A DNA stretch of 64,000 bases from CAVVFX01 sp963747535 (GTDB lineage Bacteria > Acidobacteriota > Terriglobia > Bryobacterales > Bryobacteraceae): contig CAVVFX010000020.1 in assembly GCA_963747535.1 (NCBI GenBank), positions 1 to 64,000 on the forward strand, in the 5' to 3' direction. Below are positions 26,027 to 35,019 of the stretch, one piece after another (position 1 is the first letter of the stretch; the number at the start of each line of letters is the position of its first letter). The position numbers and the translations under genes are program-made. The notes below the pieces were generated by a model. That model saw only the letters and a list, made by a program, of their open reading frames with translations. It searched no databases and was not told where the DNA came from.

Positions 26027-26332
26027 ATGGCTAATCCAGCAGATCCGGTTCAGGTTGACGCAAAGCACTACACGGTGGAATTTGAAAATGACAAGGTTCG
26101 GGTGCTCCGAATCAAGTATGCCCCGCATGAGAAGTCACCAATGCATGGTCACCCGCCGCTCGTCGGCATTTTCCTGACGCCGCACAATAGCCGTCATACT
26201 CTTCCGGACGGAACGATTCTTGAGATGACCGGGAATCCAGGCGACGTGCGCTACTTGGACGCAATTGAGCACGCACCAGAAAATATGAGCGATGCGCCTT
26301 TTGAGTTGATCGCCGTCGAACTAAAAACCTAG
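26027..26332 (+). CDS. Small cupin protein
   Basis: 101 residues. It has a single conserved beta-barrel pattern: VEFENDKVRVLRIKYAPHEK, then SPMHGHPPLVGIFLTP with two His in the metal-site position, and DGTILEMTGNPGDVRYLDAI and HAPENMSDAPFELIAVEL for the second motif. This is the cytoplasmic cupin type whose substrate is usually unknown. GGAGCAGT precedes the ATG. Single gene. Confidence 0.85.
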   Translation: MANPADPVQVDAKHYTVEFENDKVRVLRIKYAPHEKSPMHGHPPLVGIFLTPHNSRHTLPDGTILEMTGNPGDVRYLDAIEHAPENMSDAPFELIAVELKT

Positions 26333-26449
26333 CATGTTCCGGTTCTCTCAGCACACGGCAACCTGATTGGAAGGTCGGACAAGCTGTTAATGCAATCGCC
26401 TGGGCGGGCCGATCATCAACGACAAGATGGTGTCGCCTGGATCCGGAGA

Positions 26450-26659
26450 CTAGCAGCCATGCTTGAGGATGTGTTCTTCCAGTTCGTTTCGGGCGGCATC
26501 GCACTCGTTGCGGGCATCTTCAGAGAGTCGCAGGAGATCGTTATAGGCGGTTTTGTCGGCAGTCGGACGGATGCGCTGGAGTTGATCCATCGCCTGTGAA
26601 TAGAACCTCGTGGTGGTATAGTACGCCAGTAACAAACGCTTCTTGTCCTCGCACTCCAT
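26450..26659 (-). CDS. Small helical protein of a local paralogous family
   Basis: 69 residues from ATG 26659 (CEDKKRLLLAYYTTTRFYSQ). It ends RNECDAARNELEEHILKHGC. The second half matches the C-terminal half of the protein at 28514 (EADRAFTELERHVKEHGC). Two long charged helices with a conserved final HGC. Function unknown. It lies just after 26699-26941 on the same strand and is probably co-transcribed with it. Confidence 0.6.
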   Translation of the reverse strand: MECEDKKRLLLAYYTTTRFYSQAMDQLQRIRPTADKTAYNDLLRLSEDARNECDAARNELEEHILKHGC

Positions 26660-26698
26660 GGACGTTTTGTAAAAGCGTAGCGTGCCTTCGTGCAAATA

Positions 26699-26941
26699 TC
26701 AGCAGTGGTGTTTAGGTGGAGTGTAGGATTCCAGTCCAATCCTCGAAGCGTCTCCGATTTTATCCAGAGGTTTTGACAGATCTGAGATCGACCGGGATCT
26801 TGCGATCAACGAAAAACTCCGTGTACCGATTAGCGCCCGTTCAAAATCCACTCGTCGGTCTTTGCTTTTTTCAGCGTCGAATCTTTCACGAGCAAGCGCC
26901 AATTCTTCATATAGCGTCTGCTCAATTTCTGCACGAGTCAT
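26699..26941 (-). CDS. Small helical protein, paralogue of 30714-31082
   Basis: 80 residues from ATG 26941. RAEIEQTLYEELALARERFD and RVDFERALIG match the start of the protein at 30714 (HEEIERLLIAEVDQARMAYD). The frame opens earlier, but the upstream part is not conserved. The end may be altered relative to its paralogue (RSFSLIARSRSIS against EFSAFILHGNVPD). Role unknown. Confidence 0.55.
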   Translation of the reverse strand: MTRAEIEQTLYEELALARERFDAEKSKDRRVDFERALIGTRSFSLIARSRSISDLSKPLDKIGDASRIGLESYTPPKHHC

Positions 26942-27170
26942 CGCTGCTACATTTGTATTGGCGTCATGTCGCCCTTCGAATGTAACACTGGGAGAAGTGC
27001 CAGGGGTTTGGGTGCCTAGTATTCTCCCTAGTGGACTATACAGTACGTCTTCAACGAAGATGCCAATGGACATGACTGTCGTATCCCGAGTGGGCTGGCT
27101 GTGGCGGCTGGCCCATTTCTGGAGTGGGTTTGCGACAAGACGTTTGTCAAGCCTTTCGGAAGGAGGCTCT

Positions 27171-27374
27171 ATGGCGAAGTGCGTATATTGCGGTGAAGAG
27201 ACGATCCTTCACGTCAACAGCGTTCCTGTGTGCATCAACTGCGATGAACTACCCAAAACCCTATCGAAAGACAAAAAACCTGTCGGGCAATTGAAGCCGC
27301 CCATGAAAGCGGAGCGAAGCCGGGAGGTGCCTCGGAGCCTCACAGAGAGACGTGCGAAACAAGTGCAACCATAG
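27171..27374 (+). CDS. Small CxxC zinc-ribbon-like protein
   Basis: 67 residues with a strong ribosome-binding site (AAGGAGG, 4-5 bp before the ATG). CVYCGEETILHVNSVPVCIN and then CDEL place two CxxC pairs ~14 residues apart, a compact zinc ribbon. A basic tail follows. The protein at 28087 is a paralogue (CVNCGAETVVHVHGLPFCGD). Likely nucleic-acid or protein contact; no function known. Confidence 0.72.
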   Translation: MAKCVYCGEETILHVNSVPVCINCDELPKTLSKDKKPVGQLKPPMKAERSREVPRSLTERRAKQVQP

Positions 27375-27743
27375 GAGTGGAAAAGTGTTAATGCTGAACA
27401 AACCATGCGGCCATTCCTGTTCGGTTTCAATTCACCATAACGCACGTCGATCAACCTGTTTTCTCCGGTCACGAGAGTGAGGCCCTGGCGTTCATTTATC
27501 ACCATCTTGTGCAAGGGAAGAGCCAATGTACCAGGGGTGGAGAAGCTAGACCCTTTCCGGAAACCCGTCTGATCTTGTCGAGTTTTATGCCGTGACCGCC
27601 TGAAATAAACCGGTCCGAGCCGTTTCGTGATGTTCTAAGACGAGCCGTAGGTTCACCCCGGCGCGGATCGAGTGAAACCGCATCCTGACCAAAGATGTGG
27701 AATTCTGGTTGCCACTTGCCGCCTCCGATCAGGAGAAGTAGCA

Positions 27744-27929
27744 TTGACTCAGATGGAACCAATTGATGTTGACGAGATCATCGACGTGAATTTCCCCGAC
27801 CCATCCGACCAGGGCAAGGCTCAGAGCGTCGAACTGGTTTTCAAAGACGGGACCAAGAAGGTTTTCAGCGGTGCAGAACTGCCCGAAGTGCTGGCGATGT
27901 TGAACCACTGGACGCCGCCGACTGCGTAA
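27744..27929 (+). CDS. Small hypothetical protein
   Basis: 61 residues from TTG 27744 with AGGAGA 7 bp upstream, which I prefer to the longer frame. An acidic start (MEPIDVDEIIDVNFPDP) is followed by two strands and a helix (SVELVFKDGTKKVFSGAELP, EVLAMLNHW). Unrecognised. Confidence 0.55.
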   Translation: MTQMEPIDVDEIIDVNFPDPSDQGKAQSVELVFKDGTKKVFSGAELPEVLAMLNHWTPPTA

Positions 27930-28086
27930 GAGTGAGTCTGTCGAGCGCATTTTAAGCCCACCCCGGCGCTGGAAAGTTGGATAGAACTGGGGCGATCCGG
28001 CCACGTAATGAAGGAAGGCGGTCGTTCGACATGAAACGCCTTTACAGGCGGTCTTCCAAAGCAACACAAGTGCTATACTGAGACCG

Positions 28087-28287
28087 TTGAATCTTTGTGT
28101 CAATTGCGGCGCTGAAACCGTGGTGCATGTCCACGGGTTGCCTTTTTGCGGAGATTGCGACACGAATGATGTGCATCGAAAGTTTCTTCTAGCATCGGAT
28201 GTCCGTCTACAAGATTCCAGTGAGATAGGCATGGGCGACGACATGAATCCGGATGTCGGCAATGGACCGAAGCAGAAAATCACGTGA
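28087..28287 (+). CDS. Small CxxC zinc-ribbon-like protein, second copy
   Basis: 66 residues from a TTG start. CVNCGAETVVHVHGLPFCGD with a closing CxxC matches 27171-27374. The remaining ~40 residues differ (acidic, MGDDMNPDVGNG). Paralogous with the gene at 27171. Confidence 0.6.
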   Translation: MNLCVNCGAETVVHVHGLPFCGDCDTNDVHRKFLLASDVRLQDSSEIGMGDDMNPDVGNGPKQKIT

Positions 28288-28513
28288 CGGTTCCAGATCC
28301 TTAACGATCAAAATACCGGCTCACCTCGTTCGTTCAGATCGATTGTGAACACGGCCAGACGTTTCCCTCGCCACTCAACGTCTGACATTCGGGGATCGCT
28401 TCCGTCATTGCCCGCCAGGATCGAAATAATCGCTCATTTAGGAAGTCTGGATGCGCTTGTGGTTCTCAATGGCTATTGCAAGGAGAAGATACATTCACGT
28501 TTACGGTTCAATT

Positions 28514-28804
28514 ATGAGCCCCGAAATGGCAAATGATGTGCTTGCCATTTCCACGCCCATGCTTTGCCGTGCAGGAATGACGCTCCTGACCAATTACAAG
28601 GTGGCTACTGCTGCCTATGCCGAATGCGTGTCAGAGCTTCACAGGAGAATCGGCGTCTCCTCCAAAAGTGAATACGAGCTTCTCAAAGGTAGATGTGAGG
28701 AGGGCCGACACGAAGCGGATCGAGCGTTCACTGAACTTGAACGCCATGTGAAGGAACACGGCTGTGACTCGGAGCCGCTACGAATGGGGGCTGACGTAAT
28801 CTGA
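28514..28804 (+). CDS. Small helical protein of the HGC family
   Basis: 96 residues from ATG 28514. After a helical N-terminus, SKSEYELLKGRCEEGRHEAD and AFTELERHVKEHGC align with the minus-strand protein at 26450. It may bind RNA or a partner through paired helices, but nothing in the sequence proves this. 107 bp downstream is a strong terminator. Confidence 0.6.
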   Translation: MSPEMANDVLAISTPMLCRAGMTLLTNYKVATAAYAECVSELHRRIGVSSKSEYELLKGRCEEGRHEADRAFTELERHVKEHGCDSEPLRMGADVI

Positions 28805-28910
28805 TGTCTATCAGCACACGAAGGAACTAACAGGTGATCAGTCCCTAACGGTGATATAGTCTTTTTCTTGGTTCAGGGTGAACGTGGCAAGCAAGCCACT
28901 TGTTTCCCCC

Positions 28911-28951
28911 AACGGGATGGTACATTCCTCCGGTGTCCATCCCGTTTTTTT
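28911..28951 (+). terminator. Rho-independent terminator
   Basis: A perfect 10-bp stem AACGGGATGG (28911-28920) / CCATCCCGTT (28937-28946), a 16-base loop, then a run of T to 28951. It could end the 28514 transcript or a short independent RNA from 28810-28910, where no gene is visible. Confidence 0.85.
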
Positions 28952-29615
28952 GTTTTCTGTTCCAGCGGCGTGTCGAGAATCGTCCTGCCGGAAATCCGAC
29001 GACTGTCTCATGGCGGAACTCGGCTGGGCGTCAGCTATGTGATCTGCGAGGCTGGCTTTTAATCAGGAGTACCGTTCTAGACACTATTCCCGATCCGACC
29101 ATCCTTGTTTTTGGAACATTACGAATCGCCCCTATTCGGCCCTGTCCCGCCCTTCCTTACAAGCGAGATACATTTGCGCCAGAACTTCCGGCCTTGCAAA
29201 TCGGCGGTCGAGAAATCGGATCGGGCGCTTAAGTTATATGCGTTCCATATCAGACGCATTACAACAATGGCACCAGCCGACCCCGGCGTTCAGAAAGCAA
29301 GCCACCCGACAGGACCGCAGATACGGTGCTCGTTACGAGGGACAAATCGACAGAAGCCATCCCAAAACGCTCCGATGGGCCAGCCGCTGAAGCCAGCCCA
29401 CCAGAATGCACGGGGTTTGCTTTGTGTCGAATATTAGTTCGTAACTCTACTAAAAGGCAACTAGGGAATATTTTAGGTCACGCCGTTGAGCTTTTCAGAG
29501 GGCGAAATTCAGGCAGTGGGTTGGTTTGAAGCTTCGATATGAGGAAAACCCGTATTCTGTGTAACAACCATGTAAAATGTGAGTATAATCACTGTCGGGG
29601 CGGTTCAGCTTCAAC
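28952..29615. other. Gene-free interval
   Basis: 664 bp with only short, unlikely frames. The A/T-rich stretch 29560-29600 before the ZAS gene probably contains its promoter (TGTAAAATGTGAGTATAAT). Confidence 0.45.
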
Positions 29616-29831
29616 ATGAGCGACAGCAAACATATTTCCGAGGACGATCTTGAGGCTTATCACATGGGCATCGAGACTGAAATGGACCCCGTGGAGGTCA
29701 CGCAACACCTGTTATCGTGTCAGGATTGCTTGGATCGCCTAAAGGCCGCTGGTCGCTATGTGGATGACATTCGGCGGGCGGCGACCGTTGGAGAGTTCGA
29801 TTTGGACACGCCGAATAAGAGAACGGCGTAG
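29616..29831 (+). CDS. Small ZAS-type protein
   Basis: 71 residues. HISEDDLEAYHMGIETEMDP, then TQHLLSCQDCLDRL (Hx3Cx2C). One family unit followed by a short charged tail. A -10-like TATAAT sits ~25 bp upstream of the start. It is probably a cytoplasmic zinc-dependent regulator without a nearby sigma factor. Confidence 0.78.
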   Translation: MSDSKHISEDDLEAYHMGIETEMDPVEVTQHLLSCQDCLDRLKAAGRYVDDIRRAATVGEFDLDTPNKRTA

Positions 29832-29888
29832 AGTCGATCCAGGGCGAGTTCGACACACTCGACTAGCAATGATCGAATTGCACGTCAT

Positions 29889-30110
29889 CTATTTGGCAGG
29901 AATAACGACTCTTCGTACACTTACAGCCTGAACACCCTTCGGCCCCTTTAAAACGGCATACTCCACCTGCTCACCTCCTTTAAGGACCCAACTGGCGGAT
30001 TCCTGAATGGCTGAGATGTTAAGAAAAATGTCCTCTCCGCTTTGCTGTGTTATGAACCCATAGCCCTTGGCGGCACTGAACCACTTGACGATTCCCGTCT
30101 CGTGTCTCAT
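29889..30110 (-). CDS. Cold-shock-domain protein
   Basis: 73 residues, the normal CspA length. GIVKWFSAAKGYGFI contains RNP1 (KGYGFI), and EDIFLNISAIQ replaces the usual VFVHFSAI of RNP2, so one aromatic/His pair is changed to Leu-Asn. The end KGPKGVQAVSVRRV is typical. It binds single-stranded RNA/DNA and acts as a chaperone of mRNA structure. A 5' leader and a stem-loop (30161-30194) lie upstream. Monocistronic. Confidence 0.9.
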   Translation of the reverse strand: MRHETGIVKWFSAAKGYGFITQQSGEDIFLNISAIQESASWVLKGGEQVEYAVLKGPKGVQAVSVRRVVIPAK

Positions 30111-30160
30111 GTTTTTTATTCCGGCTCACTGTGATCAATTTACGATTGTAGCTCTTTTGT

Positions 30161-30194
30161 CGGCAAAACGGAGGCCGTGGGTACCGTTTCGCCG
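30161..30194. other. Inverted repeat upstream of the cold-shock gene
   Basis: CGGCAAAACGG (30161-30171) and CCGTTTCGCCG (30184-30194) pair with one mismatch around a 12-base loop. It starts 51 bp before the csp start. It could be a leader structure or the end of an opposing transcript; no T-run follows. From 30195 to 30713 I see no gene. Confidence 0.5.
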
Positions 30195-30713
30195 AATGTT
30201 TTTGTGCTTTTGCCGCCTACTCTAGACCGAAATTCCCGTCTTGACAATCATATTGTTGGTGGTAAGGCCATCAACGATTGAGGAAATCACCCGGCGCTGC
30301 CGAGCCTTCTTTAGTCGGTGTATACGTGATTCCTGCCTATCAAAAATTAGGGTGGGACAACGGCCTGCTGGTGGTCCTGACCCCTTCTGAGTGCTTGTAG
30401 ATGCTAGTCGAGAGCAATCTGCTTAAGTCGTGTGCATTTTGTTACAAGAGCGATACAGGCCGACGCTTGACGAACTACTGCGATAGCTTTTCCACCGGCT
30501 TTTCCACAGAAATGGAGTGAAAAACCTCAGTCTTTTAGAAGTCCACACCAGCGCTTCAGCCGTTGATCGGGAAACCTTCAACACCTCGCCGGTAGTGGTC
30601 ACCGATCAGGTGGCAATCCTCGACAGCCCTCCAGCGGATCGGGATTGGGCGAGACGGTGATTTCGCGTGGCGGGCGCTATGACGGTTCGATGTGTTCGTG
30701 GCATCGAAGAGGT

Positions 30714-31082
30714 TCAGGATGGTGTCGTCAAGTTGCTGTAGGCCGTTTGTAGGCTACTGGAGGCGCATTCCTGTGGGTGATTCGAGATCGCGAAGAGAGA
30801 GGATGACCGGCGATCCTGCTGTTCACCAACGGCTGCTTGGACGGTTTGAATTCGAGATGCAGCTTGGGAGTAAGGTTGAGTTTCACCGGCATCCTTGAAT
30901 CGATCTGGAACGTTTCCGTGCAAGATGAAGGCGCTGAACTCATGCAATGCTGTGATCCAGGCATTCCTCGCGGGGTCGTTTGCGCTGCCGGATCTAAATG
31001 CCTCCTGCGCAATGTCATATGCCATGCGTGCTTGGTCCACTTCGGCGATCAACAAACGCTCGATTTCTTCGTGCCTTTCCAT
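30714..31082 (-). CDS. Small helical protein, paralogue of 26699-26941
   Basis: 122 residues from ATG 31082. HEEIERLLIAEVDQARMAYD, then ARNAWITALHEFSAFILHGN. The first ~65 residues are family-like. The Gln/Ser-rich remainder may be read-through after a lost stop or frameshift. A weak AGGAG-like sequence lies before the start. Function unknown. Confidence 0.55.
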   Translation of the reverse strand: MERHEEIERLLIAEVDQARMAYDIAQEAFRSGSANDPARNAWITALHEFSAFILHGNVPDRFKDAGETQPYSQAASRIQTVQAAVGEQQDRRSSSLFAISNHPQECASSSLQTAYSNLTTPS

Positions 31083-31313
31083 AAAAAAACTCCGACCTCC
31101 CAGGAACGTCAATTGCGGGATTCCCAGTGACGAACCGATGATCCACGTTCGTACTACATGTTAACTATAGTACACATTCCGGTCTAGAATCAACTAGGGA
31201 CTTTTCATGGGCGGTGAGACCGGGGTTTCGACTGCTCCCCTGGGCCTGCCCAGATTGTTGATGAACCGGAAGAGCCCAGGCCGCTTTGGAATGAGGCGAA
31301 AAGACCGAGACGT

Positions 31314-31526
31314 TCAGACCGTCTCTTTGTTCTTCGCCGCTTTGCCACGTTTATTGCCACCAGACGGGTCGAGCGTAGTATTGGCTTTCGTCACGCTCTT
31401 CATCCATGCCGGTGGTCGGCCTCGTCCTCGTTTCGATCCGGCTGCGATCCGCTCGAATATGGTGATGGCCTGATTAACCAAATGAAGTTGGTCACGAAGG
31501 TTCTTGAGAATCGCCGTTGCGTCCAT
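31314..31526 (-). CDS. Small AT-hook-like basic protein, paralogue of 23597-23794
   Basis: 70 residues: DATAILKNLRDQLHLVNQAI, then KRGRGRPPAWMKSVTKA and a Lys-rich end. GRGRPPAWMK is identical in the two paralogues. It likely binds A/T-rich DNA. Here it is a single gene, with TATAGT/TATACT-type promoter sequence 20-40 bp upstream. Confidence 0.7.
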   Translation of the reverse strand: MDATAILKNLRDQLHLVNQAITIFERIAAGSKRGRGRPPAWMKSVTKANTTLDPSGGNKRGKAAKNKETV

Positions 31527-32165
31527 GATTCTTCACAGTATAGTTTGCTGAGATTCCTGAGCCGTGGTGAAGTTCCGGCGCATGGGGTGATGGGTTGTTC
31601 CGAGCCATCTTGCGGTTCCGGCGACATTCTGAGGTGATTTCTGGAGGGCATTGTTCAGTAATATTTCGGCAATTCAAACAAGGGCCACGATTGTGGCCCC
31701 TGGCCCTGAGGGAAGATCCGTTGCGCCAACCACACCTATGCGGCTGGCTCCTCCGAAATCGGATGCGGTGGGAGCACTAGCCCTCACGCTTCGATTGTTG
31801 CCATGCAGCCCGCGCACAATCAACGCACGCTTTGGTTCACTCGGTGTTTACCCTGTGAACAGACTAACTCCTGCGTGCGCCCCGGACAGCCGTCTGCGCA
31901 CAATCCGGTAGCCCGTCCGAATATCAACCAAGACACACCTTCCAAAACGGTGGGTGTTCCCCTATAAACGGGGTATCAGACACCACCTTCAATACTGTTT
32001 CGATTGCCGCCGGCGGTTCTCCTTCCGCTGTTGTTCGGTGGGGCGGCAGTGGCGAAACCAGCGCCGGTGGTCACTGCCGCCGATTAATGCTGTCACTTTG
32101 GGTATCGCAACTGCCGTTTGATCAATCGATTCGCCATACAAGTTCCGCTGGGAGTTGCAATCTAC
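31527..32165. other. Gene-free interval with several hairpins
   Basis: It contains GGGCCAC/GTGGCCC (31682-31688 / 31693-31699), a compound hairpin at 31949-31987 and a 10-bp perfect stem at 32042-32081. Codon patterns do not support a protein gene. Confidence 0.5.
31949..32081. other. Candidate structured RNA or REP-like element
   Basis: Hairpin 1: GGTGGGTGT pairs with ACACCACC (one bulge), with an inner CCCC/GGGG helix. Hairpin 2: GGCGGCAGTG (32042-32051) with CACTGCCGCC (32072-32081), perfect. The two lie 55 bp apart in a gene-free region. They may be a non-coding RNA, a REP-type repeat or transcript ends. The strand is unknown. Confidence 0.4.
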
Positions 32166-32315
32166 ATGTCACATAACGAAGCAGTAGCGATTTTTCGCAA
32201 ATACCTAACTGACAAACAGCGCTCGCAAAACAGTTCGTTGTTCACGGAGAGCGATGACGACCAGACGATGGAGGTACTAAGAGAACTGACTGTTAACCGA
32301 GGCATTGCACGTTAG
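32166..32315 (+). CDS. Possible small hypothetical protein
   Basis: 49 residues from ATG 32166: SHNEAVAIFRKYLTDKQRSQ, then a charged helix and EVLRELTVNRG. A longer frame opens at 32118. Plausible codon use, no known family. GGGAGTTG is upstream. Confidence 0.35.
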   Translation: MSHNEAVAIFRKYLTDKQRSQNSSLFTESDDDQTMEVLRELTVNRGIAR

Positions 32316-32344
32316 CAATCCGGTTCGACGCGCAGACTACTCAT

Positions 32345-32830
32345 TCACACTGCGGCTTCAACCATAGCCGGAGTGGCTGCCTTCTTCGCCACCTTTGCCC
32401 GTGCCACTTTCTTTGCAGACTTTACAGCGGCCTTTTTGGCAGCGGCTGTCCTCTCAGCCGCTCTTTGTCGACGCCACCGCTTCTTCGTGGCGGCGATGAT
32501 TCTCTTCATGCCTTCCGCGCTGATCCGCCGTTTTGCCTTCGGCACGACTCGTTCTGGCGACCCCGGTTCAGCTTCTCCCTTGATCTTCGCCCATCTCGCT
32601 TTCTGAGCCTCGGCCATCCTGCGTCGAACAGCAGCACTCCTCTTGCGTCTTCTCTTTTTAGGTGTTTTATCGGATACGGATGGGCTTGTCGCCGGTGATC
32701 CCCCGCCGCCCAACATGGCCTGGACTTCGGCAATCTTGCCGTCGATGCGCTGTTTGTCCAGTTGGAATCCGGCGAGAGCGGCCAACAGAATGTCTCGTGT
32801 GAGTGTGGGCGTGGGCATGGTCGGTTTCAT
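32345..32830 (-). CDS. Lysine-rich histone-like protein
   Basis: 161 residues. An N-terminal helical hairpin (ILLAALAGFQLDKQRIDGKI), then RRRMAEAQKARWAKIKG, SAEGMKRIIAATKKRWRRQR, and an Ala/Lys-rich tail of AAKK-type repeats like histone H1 tails. The paralogue at 47631 has the same order (ILIAALAGYKLERQQIDGKI). The ARKRM.EAQKARWA unit recurs in acidobacterial small proteins. Probably a nucleoid-associated, DNA-compacting protein. Confidence 0.72.
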   Translation of the reverse strand: MKPTMPTPTLTRDILLAALAGFQLDKQRIDGKIAEVQAMLGGGGSPATSPSVSDKTPKKRRRKRSAAVRRRMAEAQKARWAKIKGEAEPGSPERVVPKAKRRISAEGMKRIIAATKKRWRRQRAAERTAAAKKAAVKSAKKVARAKVAKKAATPAMVEAAV

Positions 32831-33122
32831 TGTACCTGGATGGGTCGTTCGCGTGAAAGTTCAGGACATGAATTCCTCGTTTGCCGAGCACGTTAGAGGG
32901 GACTGCGCCAGGGACCCGCCGGGGCTGTGCAGCCAGTGGTGCCCGATTTCCCTGGGTGAACTTGCTCCAGCGGTCGTGTGGTGTGGCGCGCACCATAGCG
33001 ACGGGGTGCCTCACCGTTGATACCACCAAGGGAACCCAGGTGGCGGCAGTGAAGCATCGCGCATTGACTCAATCGCGCGCCAACGTCCGATATTTGCTAT
33101 TCGTTCCACCGATCATTGCACG

Positions 33123-34076
33123 CTATTGCACACTGGGCGTCGTTGCTTGTTCGGAATCCTCGCGTTTTCTGCGCGCACGGGTTTTCCCAAGATTTTTCTT
33201 TGCCATCGCCAGTCGCGTCTGCGATTCTTCGACCTGGCGATACGCAACCAACCAGGCCGCCTCCAGTTCACGTACTTTCAGAGTCTTCTCTCTTAAAGCA
33301 TATGAGGAGGTATGCAGATCTAGCCATTTCTGCAATCCTTCTTGCATCGCTTTTTCAACGTTAGGCAGAGTGGATTTCTTCCGTACCAGGTTGTCATAAA
33401 ATGCGGAAAACAAGGCTGTCAGCTCCATGGCCGCGTCCTCAGATCGCTTGGTCAGATTACGCATGGCATCCAGTGTTGCCGGGACATCGCGGCCCCGACT
33501 ACGGAAGGCCAACCCACTTGCATCACTCTTGTACAATAGCCCGTGGATAACCGCGTTACTATCTTCTCCGACCCCCCTCACCACACTAATGTTCTGTTCG
33601 ATTGTATCGGTCTCAATGTCATAAAGGGTACCGGCGGCTTTTATTAACATTCCGTAAAGATTCAACTTTTCACTGAGCTGCCGGGCGAGAACGGGCTTGT
33701 TATGGGGATGGAATCCCGTGAGCTCAGGTCGCAACAGGAGCGTTTCGCAATACAGTGCTATGGTCTCTTCAAGGCCAGCGAGACGCATCGTAAGGAAACC
33801 TATTTCTTCAAGTTCTTCGGGGTTCAGGCTAAGGCTCGCGCGACCTTGGGCCGCAGATGCTGCGCTCACAAAATTTGAGGTTCTTGAGCTATTCGCTGAA
33901 TTCGCCACTAATCCCGATTCTACTCCGGAATGTTTGCCGGCTGGGCTCTCTGCCCCCTGGTAGCGTTTTCGAGAAGGACTCGATCCGACAACTACGTGCC
34001 GACCTGGATAACGACATTGACTATGGTAGCCGGCAGCCTCCCGTTGCCTGAAGTCAACTTCGCCCGCCCGGCACAT
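33123..34076 (-). CDS. Hypothetical helical protein
   Basis: 317 residues from the first start, but residues 1-80 are Arg/Pro/Ser-rich and unlike the rest, so the real start may be near ATG 33788. The body is helical: TMRLAGLEETIALYCETLLL, YGMLIKAAGTLYDIETDTIE, and a C-terminal coiled coil (ELEAAWLVAYRQVEESQTRL) with a basic tail. No known motif. Convergent genes are absent; the degraded dehydrogenase lies 14 bp upstream on the same strand. Confidence 0.5.
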   Translation of the reverse strand: MCRAGEVDFRQREAAGYHSQCRYPGRHVVVGSSPSRKRYQGAESPAGKHSGVESGLVANSANSSRTSNFVSAASAAQGRASLSLNPEELEEIGFLTMRLAGLEETIALYCETLLLRPELTGFHPHNKPVLARQLSEKLNLYGMLIKAAGTLYDIETDTIEQNISVVRGVGEDSNAVIHGLLYKSDASGLAFRSRGRDVPATLDAMRNLTKRSEDAAMELTALFSAFYDNLVRKKSTLPNVEKAMQEGLQKWLDLHTSSYALREKTLKVRELEAAWLVAYRQVEESQTRLAMAKKNLGKTRARRKREDSEQATTPSVQ

Positions 34077-34090
34077 TGAAAGGAATATAG

Positions 34091-35019
34091 TCAGCCGAGC
34101 CGGATTACCTCTGGAATTATCACACGGACCGGCGCTCCGTCGAGAAAAGCGAGTGCGTTCTCCATGCTCTGTCGGTAGAACTCCGCCCAGGTCTCCTGCA
34201 CGCCGTAGCCGAGATGGGGTGTCATCACCGTATTGGGAGCGCTGCGGAGCGGATGATCCGTAGGCAGAGGCTCGCGATCATAAACATCGAGCGCGGCTAT
34301 GATGCGGCGCGCTTGCACGGCTTCGATCAGAGCCGACTCCTCCACTATCGGACCCCGCGAAGTGTTAATCAGGATCGCGCCCAATTTCATTCGCGCGATA
34401 TCGGCGGCACCGATCAGCCCGCGCGAGCGCGATGACAGCACCAGATGGATGCTGACCGCATCCGAGCGCGACAGTAACTCCTCCTTGGAGACGAGAGTCG
34501 CGCCTGCCGACTGCGCCTTCTCCGGAGTCAGGTTCTGGCTCCAAGCCAGCACATTCATATTCAGTGCCCAGCAGTAACGTGCCATATGCGACCCGAGACG
34601 ACCGAGGCCGATGATCCCAATTGTCTTTCCCGCAGGCTGATACCTACTGGTACGCCCATCTGGAACCGCCCAGCGCGGATAGTGGCGTCACTGGCGGCCT
34701 CGCTTGGGCCTCCGCCAACTGTGTTGCAGACCACCACGCCGCGTGCAGTGCAGGCGGGCGTGTCGAGTGAGAGGTTGCGCGCGCCGGTTATACCGAGCAT
34801 GCGCAGCCGGGGCAGGCGGCCGATAAGAGAACCCGGCAGCGGCGTGCGCTCGCGCATCGACAGGACAATATCGAAATCCACCAGCTTTATTGCGGCGTCA
34901 TTCTCGTCGTCAAACGCTTGCTCGAAGAAGACCACTTCGGCGCGCGCCTTAAGCGGTGACCAGTCAGTACTGCTTTGCGCCACACCCTGCCAGTCGTCCA
35001 GAACCGCGACCCTCGTCAT
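34091..35019 (-). pseudogene. D-2-hydroxyacid dehydrogenase, degraded
   Basis: The N-terminal frame (35019 to ~34650) is the catalytic domain of a 2-hydroxyacid dehydrogenase (VAVLDDWQGVAQ, LRMLGITGARNLSLD, VVVCNTVGGGPSEAASDATI). The expected stretch between the GGGPS and ATIRAG parts is missing about 20 residues. Near 34650 the frame changes, and the Rossmann motif TIGIIGLGRLGSHMARY appears in the frame of the second part (to 34091). That part has the Arg/Asn region INTSRGPIVEESALIEAVQA, the LDVYDREPLP loop and the active-site His in MTPHLGYGV. One deletion plus one frameshift make this a true pseudogene rather than a simple sequencing slip. The intact enzyme would reduce 2-keto acids with NAD(P)H. 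Confidence 0.88.
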
